A stretch of 64,000 nt of DNA from Tetrapisispora phaffii CBS 4417 (GCF_000236905.1 NC_016528.1:72001-136000), one strand, 5' to 3'; numbered from the stretch's first letter, positions 30,440 through 40,559 are shown. Numbers and translations: made by a program. The notes: generated by a model from the sequence alone, not told the origin.

Positions 30440-30845
30440 TGTCAGAATTATTGTAGTGTATGTGACAGAACTAAGAGTTTATGACACTTTGAGTCCAGAA
30501 CTAATAGATCACTTACTAATGGAAAGAAGGTCTAGAACAATCTTCCAAGTGGTAGGTGAAAATTTCTCACTACAATGTAAATGGCTACGCGATAAACACA
30601 GATGTACAATACAGCACTAAAGATCTTAGGAGGATGAATGAACATGTGTACGTGTTCATTCAACTGTCAGTTCAACTCATATATAAGGAGGGCTTCTAAC
30701 TCTATATAGAATAGTTTAAATACACTAATAAAGGACCAATCGATTATTTAACTATAAAGAAGATGGACTATACTAGAGCAACTGAAGTGGCTAATGACAC
30801 TAACTTAGATGTTGGAACTAACCAACATAAGCTTGTTTCTCCGCT
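30440..30845 (+). repeat. 5' LTR of the Ty4-like element
   Basis: 406 bp, TGTCAG at the start, ...CTCCGCT at the end (the 3' LTR ends CTCCGCA). It contains a 10-bp inverted repeat around 30635-30662 (TGAATGAACA with its complement), a TATATAAG near 30680 and the gag ATG at 30763. Confidence 0.95.
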
Positions 30846-31839
30846 TGGAGGTCTTACCCGGATGGATAACGACCATTCGAGTTCTCAGGTTGTAAAGGAA
30901 ACCCTTCAATCAAATATTGAGATTCCTAATGAGAACACAGATGTTTTCATTAGAACATTTAAAAATCGTTTAAGCACCCTAGAGGGCTTATACGAAAAGA
31001 CTATGATGAAGCATGACGAATTTCTTAACTCAATCGAAGCTGGTGACTATTTAAGCAAAATCACTAAGCTGGAAGAGGAAGAAAAAGGTCTTGAGCTGAA
31101 CATAGAAAAATTAAGGACGAAAATCATTGATAGAGAAGGACTGTTAAATAACAGAACCACTGCTCATACAAGAACGTCCATTAATAATACTGTAACAAAC
31201 GGCAGTAACAAGGAAGAAGGTAATCAACAAACTAACTTGATGAACAATGGATCATTAATGTTCAAGACATTAAATGGTAAAGAAGTTGTTATCAATAAGA
31301 ATTACCTTCCACTTAATATTGAATTTAAACTAATCAATATTGAGGACCTTCCGTTGTGGATCAAGGAATTCGTTAAATTCCTAAATTATTACAATTTAGA
31401 TAATTTAAATGAATTGCCAGAATCTACAATAATTGACCCTGTAGAAGATCAATTCATAAAGGGTCAACTCAAGGAAAATATCAAGTGTGAAGATATATAT
31501 GACTTTATCTTCATGGAGAATAGTTCCATTGAAATCTTAAACGAAGTTAAGAGAATTTTCTTAAGAAAACTTAACTTTGCCAAACGCCAAAAATTATGGA
31601 AACAAGTGTCAATCACTGAGAAATCCAATAATTTGGCTTTACAACTAAATTTATTGAATAAATTAGTTGGAATTGAAGAATTCATTGACACCAATAAGAT
31701 GGAAATCTTCAATTTGACAATCAATAGGATTAACAATCAAGTATTGCAACGAATTAATGCAGTACCTATTGATCTATCAAAAATAACTCCTACTCAATAT
31801 CTAGGAATTATTAAAAAACAACGCAGAGGATGCTTTTGA
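30763..31839 (+). CDS. Gag (TYA-like) capsid protein of the Ty4-like element
   Basis: The 358-codon frame begins 83 bases before the LTR end, so, as in Ty1, gag starts inside the LTR; residues 28-34 are encoded by the primer-binding site. A coiled-coil segment (about 65-125, rich in Glu/Lys/Leu) precedes a capsid-like helical region (about 175-350) resembling Ty4 Gag. The frame stops at 31837-31839. After the six-A run 31813-31818 the +1 frame stays open to the gap, beginning NNAEDAFEF and containing a CTTAGGC heptamer. So either one A is extra or this is the site of a frameshift into pol. Confidence 0.8.
   Translation: MDYTRATEVANDTNLDVGTNQHKLVSPLGGLTRMDNDHSSSQVVKETLQSNIEIPNENTDVFIRTFKNRLSTLEGLYEKTMMKHDEFLNSIEAGDYLSKITKLEEEEKGLELNIEKLRTKIIDREGLLNNRTTAHTRTSINNTVTNGSNKEEGNQQTNLMNNGSLMFKTLNGKEVVINKNYLPLNIEFKLINIEDLPLWIKEFVKFLNYYNLDNLNELPESTIIDPVEDQFIKGQLKENIKCEDIYDFIFMENSSIEILNEVKRIFLRKLNFAKRQKLWKQVSITEKSNNLALQLNLLNKLVGIEEFIDTNKMEIFNLTINRINNQVLQRINAVPIDLSKITPTQYLGIIKKQRRGCF
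30846..30863 (+). other. Primer-binding site matching tRNA-Gln 3' end
   Basis: TGGAGGTCTTACCCGGAT starts at the first base after the 5' LTR. It is complementary to a tRNA 3' end of the form ATCCGGGTAAGACCT-CCA, which from memory is S. cerevisiae tRNA-Gln(UUG). Against the tRNA-Gln(CUG) gene at 4006-4077 plus CCA, 16 of 18 bases pair and the other two would be G.U. Confidence 0.75.
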
Positions 31840-31915
31840 ATTTCATGAACAAATAAAGCAATTTTATTCATCTGAACGAGAAGAAGCCAAATCTAACTCT
31901 AAAAATCCAGAAACT

Positions 31916-31922
31916 CTTAGGC
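31916..31922 (+). other. CTTAGGC heptamer, Ty-type +1 frameshift sequence
   Basis: CTTAGGC is the exact +1 programmed frameshift heptamer of Ty1, Ty2 and Ty4. Here it is in frame with the continuation after the A-run at 31813-31818, not with the annotated gag frame. A +1 shift at it meets TAA three codons later, so its use in this copy is uncertain. Confidence 0.5.
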
Positions 31923-31996
31923 CTATTGTAAAAAAGGTACAGAGAAATCCAGTACAAACGAAAATATCCACAAAGAAGAATCAATTAAAATCAGCT

Positions 31997-32397
31997 NNNN
32001 NNNNNNNNNNNNNNNNNNNNNNNNNNNNNNNNNNNNNNNNNNNNNNNNNNNNNNNNNNNNNNNNNNNNNNNNNNNNNNNNNNNNNNNNNNNNNNNNNNNN
32101 NNNNNNNNNNNNNNNNNNNNNNNNNNNNNNNNNNNNNNNNNNNNNNNNNNNNNNNNNNNNNNNNNNNNNNNNNNNNNNNNNNNNNNNNNNNNNNNNNNNN
32201 NNNNNNNNNNNNNNNNNNNNNNNNNNNNNNNNNNNNNNNNNNNNNNNNNNNNNNNNNNNNNNNNNNNNNNNNNNNNNNNNNNNNNNNNNNNNNNNNNNNN
32301 NNNNNNNNNNNNNNNNNNNNNNNNNNNNNNNNNNNNNNNNNNNNNNNNNNNNNNNNNNNNNNNNNNNNNNNNNNNNNNNNNNNNNNNNNNNNNNNNN
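31997..32397. other. Assembly gap (401 N)
   Basis: Unknown bases replace the middle of the Ty4-like element. Protease, integrase and the first part of RT, normally several kb in this family, would have to lie here, so the gap size is probably a placeholder. Confidence 0.95.
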
Positions 32398-34061
32398 ATA
32401 AAATTAAGAACTTTATATTTTAAGTACTGCTATCACCAATAGTACAGACGTTCGAGAACGAAAACTACTTTTCGGTAAGCATTTGAGAAAGAACTACAAA
32501 ATCTTTTGAAGATGCAAGTTTTTGACACATCAATCTCCATTCCTAGAAATCAAGTCCCAGCTAACCGAATTATACCTCTTCAGACTATATTTACGGTGAA
32601 GCGTGATGGGACTCATAAAGCTCGTATTGTTTGCCGAGGGGACAAACAAACGGAAGCCACCTACAGTAACTATCATACAGATCTTCTTCAAATTGATACT
32701 TTGAAATTGTTCCTGATGATAGCCAATAACCGTAAGATGTGGATACAGACTTTAGATATAAATCATGCATTTTTGTATGCTGATTTACGGGAGGAGATAT
32801 ATGTTCCACTTCCACACGATAGAAGATTTGTGACACCGTTAAAAAAGGCACTTTACGGTTTAAAACAAAGTCCTAAGGAATGGAATGAGCATACTAAAAA
32901 AATTCCTGAACAGTATTGATCTGGATGACTCCAGACATACGCCAAGGTATATTCAGAAATCACGATTATAGCATCATGATAGCTGTATATGTAGATGACT
33001 GTGTCATAGCTGCTAAAAGTCAGGAACTTCTAGACGAGTTTGTTTCCACCTTAAGAAACAGATTTGAGCTTAAAATTATTGGAAAAATGAATCAAGGCAT
33101 TCTACGTACAGATGTACTAGGAATGGACCTTGATTATAATATTGATGAAGGTAAAATCAGCCTATCATTGCAATCTTACATTGAAAGTATTGAAAATGAT
33201 TGGCTTGATAAAATTAGTCATATTAAAACTACTTCTATTCCACATGTTTCATCCTATGAACACAACATCAAAAACATTGATTCTATGGACACTAAAACAA
33301 GATCTAAAAAGATCAATGAACTGCAGAAGATAAATGGCGTGATTAACTATATTAGATCTAGATGTAGATATGATATAGAGTTCGCTGCCAATAAACTGGC
33401 CAGGAGTGTGAACTTTCCAGCAGACAACGTTTTTTACATGGCTGATAAACTTATGAACTATATTTTCCAAACTAAGTCAGAAAAAATTGTGTTCACAAGA
33501 GAAACCACTGATAACCCGGCCATAACTCTGCTATCTGATGCCTCACTGGGTACGGAACATGACATGAAGTCCAGAATGGGCATAATGTTATGGTATGGAG
33601 AGAACCTCTACAAAGTCATTTCAAGAGCCTCCTCAGCTGTCAGAAACTCATCTACTGAAGCTGAACTGGACGCTATCTATGAAGGATCTAAAGAGGCATA
33701 TTATCTAAAAAAGATTTTAGAAGAAATGAACCTACAAAAGGATCCAACTGTCATTTCCATTACAGACAGCAAACCTAGTATTCAATATCTAAAGAACAAT
33801 TATAACTCCAACAGAAGAGATAGATTCCTGGATTTGAAACTAGCTAAACTCGAAGAACGGATACGAGCAGATGACTTACTAATATATAAAATTGCTGGCA
33901 CTGATAACATTGCTGATGTTTTAACCAAACCGGTTAGTTGTGAAGACTTTAAGAAACTAAGATCTTCGATGCAAAACAAACTGACTCCCAAAGATATTCT
34001 TACGATAACTGACCCAGGAGAATTTCATAGTCCATCAAGTTCTATATCGACAATCAGTTAA
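32398..34061 (+). pseudogene. Pol 3' part (RT and RNase H) of the Ty4-like element, frameshifted
   Basis: RT begins in the frame open from 32479 (A-F-E-K-E-L...), passes the LDINHAFLYA and ALYGLKQSPKEWN motifs, and stops at 32919. The catalytic YVDD is in a different frame (32916-34061), which continues through RNase H with DASLG, STEAELDAIYEG and ITDSKP to a stop at 34061. Two shifts separate the frames: a seven-A run near 32895-32901 and a second before 32950. Another break lies upstream of 32479. RT and RNase H active-site residues that can be seen are present. Homopolymer miscalls could explain part of this; as written the copy cannot make intact Pol. Confidence 0.85.
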
Positions 34062-34085
34062 AAAGATTATTGTAATATGTCTTAC

Positions 34086-34092
34086 GGGGGTG
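34086..34092 (+). other. Polypurine tract
   Basis: GGGGGTG directly abuts the 3' LTR start at 34093, the position of the plus-strand primer in LTR retrotransposons. Confidence 0.75.
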
Positions 34093-34498
34093 TGTCAGAA
34101 TTATTGTAGTGTATGTGACAGAACTAAGAGTTTATGACACTTTGAGTCCAGAACTAACAGATCACTTACTAATGGAAAGAAGGTCTAGAACAATCTTCCA
34201 AGTGGTAGGTGAAAATTTCTCACTACAATGTAAATGGCTACGCGATAAACACAGATGTACAATACAGCACTAAAGATCTTAGGAGGATGAATGAACATGT
34301 GTACGTGTTCATTCAACTGTCAGTTCAACTCATATATAAGGAGGGCTTCTAACTCTATATAGAATAGTTTAAATACACTAATAAAGGACCAATCGATTAT
34401 TTAACTATAAAGAAGATGGACTATACTAGAGCAACTGAAGTGGCTAATGACACTAACTTAGATGTTGGAACTAACCAACATAAGCTTGTTTCTCCGCA
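34093..34498 (+). repeat. 3' LTR of the Ty4-like element
   Basis: 406 bp, TGTCAG...CTCCGCA, two differences from the 5' LTR. It is followed by the target-site duplication AATTC (34499-34503). Confidence 0.95.
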
Positions 34499-34503
34499 AA
34501 TTC

Positions 34504-34522
34504 ATCTATTGAGCACTCCACA
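34504..34522 (+). mobile_element. 3' ends of the interrupted LTR-B and LTR-A
   Basis: 34504-34515 completes the LTR-B that starts at 30099. 34516-34520 is its target-site duplication CTCCA. 34521-34522 (CA) completes the LTR-A that starts at 29695. Confidence 0.88.
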
Positions 34523-34613
34523 GAAGCAACGCTTCCCCGCTGTTATAATATAATAGTCTGTATTATATCCGTGTATTACAATACCCACATTGCAAGATTT
34601 GCAATATTTAGCA

Positions 34614-34687
34614 GACTCCATGGCCAAGCTGGTTAAGGCGTGCGACTGTTAATCGCAAGATCCTGAGTTCAATCCTCAGTGGGGTCG
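34614..34687 (+). tRNA. tRNA-Asn (anticodon GUU)
   Basis: A 74-nt cloverleaf: acceptor GACTCCA/TGGGGTC with discriminator G34687, D-arm TGGCCAAGCTGGTTAAGGC, anticodon stem TGCGA/TCGCA with loop CTGTTAA (anticodon GTT, 34648-34650), and T-arm CTGAGTTCAATCCTCAG. No intron. The nested LTR cluster ends 91 bp upstream. Confidence 0.97.
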
Positions 34688-35263
34688 CTTTGTTTTTTCT
34701 GTTTATTCTGTTTTTGCCCTGCCATAAAATGAAGTTTTTCAACCATCTCTGCGCCCTTTTCAGCCCTCCCCAGGAAGTGAAATTCTGAACAAAAAGTTTC
34801 AAAAAATCGATGAGTTGGAACAGAATGGTATTTCCTTCTCGAACAATAGTAACTACTACAACTATTTTGTTGAAACACCTGTGGAAACGTTGACTCAACT
34901 AATCATGAAATAACTCAACAGGATTGTTGGGAAGTGTTTCAAGACATTACGTTCACCACCCGTTAAAACGTAAAGGTAATTTTGGTGGATTTTTTATGTC
35001 ATCGGCTTCTCATTGTAACAGTTTTGATTAGGGGCCTTGGTTATCAACAATGTAGTTTAACTAGTTCCTCCTTTTACAACATATAAAGTTAATATATAAA
35101 GAAAAGTCAGTAAATGAAAAACGTCTATTAGAAACTGAACTCTTATGAGTTGTTTGATTGTACCTTGTATGGTTAAGGGTGTGAAAAATACTTGAATTCT
35201 TTTTTTTTTGGACTGCATATGTCTTGTATTTGACTCTTAAAAGGATAGAAGGTACATATAATC
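34688..35263. other. Intergenic between tRNA-Asn and ROY1
   Basis: 576 bp. T-rich Pol III terminator tracts follow the tRNA (34690-34697). The rest is the ROY1 promoter, with no distinctive motif recognised. Confidence 0.5.
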
Positions 35264-36934
35264 ATGGTGGACAATGTATTAATTGATGCATTGAGATTTG
35301 TAGTAAGCCATTTGAATCAGCATGATTTGCTAACACTGTCTACCGTTTCAAAGGAGATAAATGAGAAAGTAGTGAAACCACAACTTTATAAGAATATTAT
35401 TGTTTTAGAGGACCCGATTATCAGAAGCTCCAGATGGGCTATTGATTGCGATAAAACTTATGTTTCAGGTTTCAATTCGGTGATTAAAACTAAAGATCAA
35501 AATGACATCTTTTTGTATGACAAGATTCAAAGGTTATTGGATGATGAGTATGTAGAAAATTTGAAATACGTTAAAACTCTTTTGATTGCAAAACATTCAT
35601 TTAATGATAAAGAAACCAGTATATATCTAGTACAGAAACTGATAACGGAGATCATAAAATATGGAAATGTTGAGAGTTTGAAAATTTTGGATCCTGTCAT
35701 ATTTCATAAGGTATATTTGAAATCACTGAATTTAACTACTTTAAAGGAGGTCAAATTACTTGACATCAATGATATAACTCAGTTGAAAACATCGAAGAGA
35801 TTAAAGTCTATAACCATTGATGGAAATATTGAAAAAATTGCCCCTGAAACAATTGCATATATGAATGAGAACTTATGTGACAATTTTTCCAACTTACAAG
35901 AGTTGCTAATAAATAATAAGGAGAATGGTTCCCTTAGATTTTTCCAGATCTTTTCAGATTTAAATATATCATTTAAGAAAGTTGGGATCAAAAAAATAAA
36001 ATTCAGTCATATGCATTCAAAAACAGGATATGAGTCAATCATACAACCATTAACCATCGAATATCTGGACAAAGTGTTCGATTTATCTCTTATCAAGTCA
36101 TTAGATATATCGATAGGTTGCGAAAATGATGGTTGTGACTGTTTATCTAAGTTCTATAAAGATTTATCTAACAAATTGTTAAACTTACAAAAATTATCAG
36201 TGACAGAAAATACTCTGATCACCAAGGGAGACCACGTTACGGAGGAAAAATGGGATATTCTTCTTGGAAGGTTCCTGTTAAGCATTCCTCACGTATCAAC
36301 GAATTTAAAAGAATTAAACATTAGACATAATCCACCGCTAGATGGGGACCAAAAAAATAGTGTGGATGGAAACTACTTTCGTAGGAGAGATCTGTATAAA
36401 GAAATCTTGCTTAACCTAAGGGCATTAAAAAAACTTACATCACCCACAATATTACTAACTCTAAGTTGCTATGATATTTTAATTGGTGATTTACTATGGA
36501 ATGGCTGTACTTGTGAATATTGCCAGAAGGTACTACCAATTCTTGACAATTATTGTATGAAACATTTACTCTACTTGGAACGACAAGCATCATACATTGA
36601 TATATCAGTGACAAATTTTTTTGCATATGTGAATAGAGTACTTAACTCAAGATTTTCAGACCAAATTGATTCAGATTTTGAAATAGCTACGACTGCTCCA
36701 ATGGCTAAATTTTGGAACCTACATGGGTTTGACAACATTCGACATTTCGAAGGTTATGAATGTAAATATAATGAAACAGTCTTTCAATTGATTCCAACAG
36801 TAGTGACCCATTTTTTTGATGGGTATATGGATACCTTAGTGCAAATACTACCAAATCTCGAAGTTGTCATTTTCGCTGGAATATATTACGAAGTGGATCC
36901 AATAACTCACGAGTACGATAGCATTTACGATTGA
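35264..36934 (+). CDS. ROY1: F-box-like protein Roy1 (repressor of Ypt52)
   Basis: The 556 residues compare with 553 in S. cerevisiae. An F-box-like N-terminus (residues 3-45, LNQHDLLTLSTVSKEINEKV) precedes a leucine-rich-repeat-like middle. A Cys-rich insertion GCTCEYCQKV lies near residue 418. In S. cerevisiae Roy1 pairs with Skp1 outside a canonical SCF and inhibits the Rab Ypt52. Identification rests on length, F-box plus LRR architecture and its position next to PET111, as in S. cerevisiae. Sequence similarity is judged from memory, so some doubt remains. Confidence 0.78.
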   Translation: MVDNVLIDALRFVVSHLNQHDLLTLSTVSKEINEKVVKPQLYKNIIVLEDPIIRSSRWAIDCDKTYVSGFNSVIKTKDQNDIFLYDKIQRLLDDEYVENLKYVKTLLIAKHSFNDKETSIYLVQKLITEIIKYGNVESLKILDPVIFHKVYLKSLNLTTLKEVKLLDINDITQLKTSKRLKSITIDGNIEKIAPETIAYMNENLCDNFSNLQELLINNKENGSLRFFQIFSDLNISFKKVGIKKIKFSHMHSKTGYESIIQPLTIEYLDKVFDLSLIKSLDISIGCENDGCDCLSKFYKDLSNKLLNLQKLSVTENTLITKGDHVTEEKWDILLGRFLLSIPHVSTNLKELNIRHNPPLDGDQKNSVDGNYFRRRDLYKEILLNLRALKKLTSPTILLTLSCYDILIGDLLWNGCTCEYCQKVLPILDNYCMKHLLYLERQASYIDISVTNFFAYVNRVLNSRFSDQIDSDFEIATTAPMAKFWNLHGFDNIRHFEGYECKYNETVFQLIPTVVTHFFDGYMDTLVQILPNLEVVIFAGIYYEVDPITHEYDSIYD

Positions 36935-37606
36935 AGGATTTGTAAAATATTAAAATTTATATAGTTTATATTACTTAATACTATATTTCTAACTGCCATG
37001 ATGACTTCTTAAGAAAGATTGACATAGTCAATTTATTAAATCCTGACAATACTATCATTTACTCTTTCTTTGTAGATTTTGTTAATTCTTGGTTATCCGG
37101 CAAGGACGCTAGACCGTAAATAATAAAACTAAGAATTTAAGAACAACAATTTTTATATTAGGGAATTAACATATTACAACTTTAGTCATAAAATATTCTC
37201 AATTGAAAAACTTATACTAATAGATACAGTTATCTTCAGCTGTAGAAGAAACAATTGCTTTCTATTACAAATATTAGAGTAATAGTTTACTTTTACAATT
37301 GGGATCTATATATTCAGAAGGTCATCAAAATCGCAAACAGTTTCTCTCTGAAAAGATTAAGACCCATTATAGGCATTTACTTCAAAAAGTATCAAAAAAA
37401 CTGATAAAACAATACCTGAACATTAATTGCATAACCTGTATATACTATCTTATCAGTTCGCTCAGTTTTAAAACGTGTTCATTGCATCCATAGGCCCTTC
37501 AACTTGTTTATTTCTGGAGATTGTGAACTATATATATCGTTAAGTCAAATTTTATGGCTAATTGAAGAAACAAATACAATAAAACTAATGCGTATTGAAT
37601 ATATAA
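36935..37606. other. Intergenic between ROY1 and PET111
   Basis: 672 AT-rich bases. Small open frames (37299-37493 and 37504-37701) have no recognisable product and the second overlaps the PET111 start. No clear regulatory motif. Confidence 0.5.
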
Positions 37607-40048
37607 ATGATAAAAGTAAAACAATTGCTACTGCCGACATCTCGAATACCAGAATTTTATTTTGGGATCTCGAGAAAGAGCATTTGCGAAGTACATTATA
37701 GATCATTTTGTAATACTGAGATAACATCAATTAAACTCGATCAAGAACAAAACAAAACCAATAGTAGTGCGCATAATCCTGAAAGAAGCACTCAAAACTT
37801 ATCTAAGTTTAATGAAGTACCTAATGCTTTACTCCAAATGTCATACGATATGCATCATTCGACTACTAAGAATAACAACACCATACAAGAGAACAATGAA
37901 TCTAGACTAATTTCAGAGGTAGTATTTAAAGAAAAATGGAAACTGAAATTTATCGAAGCTGATCCCATGACGATTAAAAATATTTTAGTTATGATAAGAA
38001 GCAACGAATGCATATTTTCAATTTCACAAATGTTACTGCTAGTAAAATGCCTAGAAACATATAACAAAGAGTATCATATTTATGTCCTAGCAAGAGCATA
38101 TTTGAAGCTGTTACCAAACTTGAGAGATGACTCAAATGAATTCCATGGCCTTTTGGTACATTTTCTCAGGACCGCAAGTAAACTGGGTGACTATCGATTA
38201 TGCGAGGAGCTGTTTTCATTATATATTAAACTACCAATTATAGATCCTAAGATAATTCGAATTGGCTTGCAAGCGTTTATAAAAAATGATAATTTTGATC
38301 TCGCAAAAGAATTTTACATTCAAGTTTTGAACAACCCAGAAACCTTCCCCATGTTCGTCGATGACCTTTATTCTTATTTATTAGATTTATTTCAATACAA
38401 GGATTATGAAGCAATGGATTATGCATATAAATTATGGTTACTGAAAAAATGTAGTATAAAAATTGAAAGTAAATTTGACCCTAATAGAAATGTTTTATCA
38501 TTAATGCATAAAACTTATATGAAATCGTCGAGATCAGAATTATTAGATGAATTCTTGAAGGATGCTTTTGTTAAGAGACAAAAGTATATCGATTCTACAG
38601 AATTTAAATTGATTGAATTTTATAACAAATTGCATCAAGATCATTTAAGTGAGCCCGTAAACATTGAGGAACTACATACAAATATTGATAATTTTATTAA
38701 TTTAATTGGGGAGGACAGAGAAATCCTTAGAGGCTTTTACTTATCTGTACTGGATATATTGATAACAAAGAAAAATATTCAAACAATACAGTATCTTACA
38801 ACCAAGATTCACACGAATCTTGACATTGCATTTGATACCGAGTTCCTCGTATTAGGAGCAAAGTATTTTGTCAGGACAGGATCGGTACAAAATTTGGTTG
38901 ACTATTACACTCATCTTATGGTGAATAAACATCAAAATGTAAATAATAATGAGAGAGTTCAACTTAACCAAGAATTATTCTTACAATTTAGAGATTGCTT
39001 GGTAAACAAATACCCTTTTTTAGTACGGGAAATCACCAATGAATTAAGAATATTCACAAAGGATAGAAAATTGCTTAATGAACTTTATTGGCTAAAGAAT
39101 GTAGACAAGAACTTAAGTAGAATATCAAAGAAGCAAGCACTTGGAGGTACCGAATATCAAATATCATATTTAAATGATATTGACTACTATCGATATGATA
39201 CTTTTTGTAATCAATTAAAACTTTTAGATTTAAAACATACAGAAGAGACATTAAATGATATCATAAGAGGTAGAACGCGACCATCGCTCGAACTTTGTTA
39301 CTTAATGTTACAAGATTCACTGAATATGAAACTCCCAAGAATTATTAATCTGCTGCATAATTACTTACGAGATGCATACAAACAGCTTCCAATAAAATTT
39401 GATATTCTGTGGCTAAAGCAGAACATAAAAGAAAGTGAAGCTTTAGGATACTATCATAATAGGGGGGGAGGAAGGTTTGGAGTGATAGAAGAAATTAAAG
39501 TCAGAGAAATTGTAAACAAATATAAAGGTAATTTAACGATTTTTGATTACTTGAAATTAGCCCATATAGCTATAAATAATAATTCTTTCAAGATTGTGCC
39601 ATCTTTGTTAGAGTCAAGTTATTTACTGCTAAACAAGGATGACAGCAAAAATTGGTATTATTTTTATTTAGCATCTCTGAAATATACCGCCAGAGAATAT
39701 AATTATAAGAATTTTCTCTTTCTTCTAAAAAATTGGAACAATAATGAACAAGCTGATTACTTAACGAATGGTTGCATACGACAATTGAAATCATTTACCA
39801 AAATATTCATAAAGAGAATGGACAAAATAGAAGATTACGACAAAAATATTATGGATAAAATAGATAATGAAGTAGAAATTTTGAAAAATCGATATATTAA
39901 TAAGAAATTTGAAGGTTTAAATGATATAACCTTAGCCACATCTTTTTTAAAAAAATGGATAGAACATGATATTGATTTGAAATTTAAGGCTCTTGAAAGA
40001 AAAAAGGCAAATAATATTCAACAGTATACCGTAACAAAGGCAGAATAA
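37607..40048 (+). CDS. PET111: Pet111, mitochondrial translational activator of COX2
   Basis: The 813 residues compare with 800 in S. cerevisiae. The N-terminus MIKVKQLLLPTSRIPEF is basic and amphipathic, fitting a mitochondrial presequence. The body is alpha-helical and PPR-like, without strongly conserved catalytic residues. In S. cerevisiae Pet111 acts on the COX2 mRNA 5' leader at the inner membrane. Neighbours ROY1 and COX7 (close by) match S. cerevisiae. These activators evolve fast, so similarity is moderate and synteny adds much of the support. Confidence 0.85.
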   Translation: MIKVKQLLLPTSRIPEFYFGISRKSICEVHYRSFCNTEITSIKLDQEQNKTNSSAHNPERSTQNLSKFNEVPNALLQMSYDMHHSTTKNNNTIQENNESRLISEVVFKEKWKLKFIEADPMTIKNILVMIRSNECIFSISQMLLLVKCLETYNKEYHIYVLARAYLKLLPNLRDDSNEFHGLLVHFLRTASKLGDYRLCEELFSLYIKLPIIDPKIIRIGLQAFIKNDNFDLAKEFYIQVLNNPETFPMFVDDLYSYLLDLFQYKDYEAMDYAYKLWLLKKCSIKIESKFDPNRNVLSLMHKTYMKSSRSELLDEFLKDAFVKRQKYIDSTEFKLIEFYNKLHQDHLSEPVNIEELHTNIDNFINLIGEDREILRGFYLSVLDILITKKNIQTIQYLTTKIHTNLDIAFDTEFLVLGAKYFVRTGSVQNLVDYYTHLMVNKHQNVNNNERVQLNQELFLQFRDCLVNKYPFLVREITNELRIFTKDRKLLNELYWLKNVDKNLSRISKKQALGGTEYQISYLNDIDYYRYDTFCNQLKLLDLKHTEETLNDIIRGRTRPSLELCYLMLQDSLNMKLPRIINLLHNYLRDAYKQLPIKFDILWLKQNIKESEALGYYHNRGGGRFGVIEEIKVREIVNKYKGNLTIFDYLKLAHIAINNNSFKIVPSLLESSYLLLNKDDSKNWYYFYLASLKYTAREYNYKNFLFLLKNWNNNEQADYLTNGCIRQLKSFTKIFIKRMDKIEDYDKNIMDKIDNEVEILKNRYINKKFEGLNDITLATSFLKKWIEHDIDLKFKALERKKANNIQQYTVTKAE

Positions 40049-40559
40049 ATAATGATTACAACAAATAGTAACAGTTACTTACTATATTGCAAACAAAAAT
40101 TCAAGAACATCCATTTCAAAATTGTAAATAATCATTTCTAATTCTCTTATTTTTTAACGTGAGCTAAAATTTGAGAATTAAAATCTGTATATAGACTTAT
40201 AAATTCATAAATTCAAAAGAGCATACCATAAAATAATAACAATTATATTCAATGAAATCATCCCAATTTAATTAATCTATTTCATATTAATCGACTCATT
40301 TAAGTAACCTTTCTGTATATATATTGTCAGTTGTGCGGCTCATGCGTTCCATTACCTTAAAAATACTTAACGTGAAAATTATTTAAAGTGATTTTAGATA
40401 AAAAAGGGCATCGACAATTTGATTGAAAAATTGTTGATATATTAAAAGTAGATGTTTAATGGATATATATATATCGGTTAATAGGCAGGTTAATAGTAAA
40501 GGATTTCATATTCGTGAGAAGAAATATAAACAGGACGTTATTCAACTATTCGACCAAGG
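40049..40559. other. Intergenic between PET111 and PSH1
   Basis: 511 very AT-rich bases with TATATATATAT tracts near 40460. No gene or clear factor site. Confidence 0.5.

Larger units (their letters stand above)
30440..34498 (+). mobile_element. Ty4-like (Ty1/copia) retrotransposon with both LTRs, internally gapped
   Basis: Two 406-bp LTRs differ at only two positions (30505/34158 and 30845/34498), so insertion was recent. Gag, the end of reverse transcriptase and RNase H are visible; protease, integrase and early RT fall in a run of 401 N. RT/RNase H resemble S. cerevisiae Ty4 more than Ty1/Ty2. Flanking target-site duplication is AATTC (30435-30439 and 34499-34503). A primer-binding site and polypurine tract are in place. 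Several frameshifts break pol. The element sits inside an LTR-B that sits inside an LTR-A, and its end is 115 bp from tRNA-Asn. Confidence 0.95.

Noticed and set aside
37299..37701. Two short frames upstream of PET111
   Set aside because: No similarity, weak starts, and the second overlaps the PET111 coding start in another frame.
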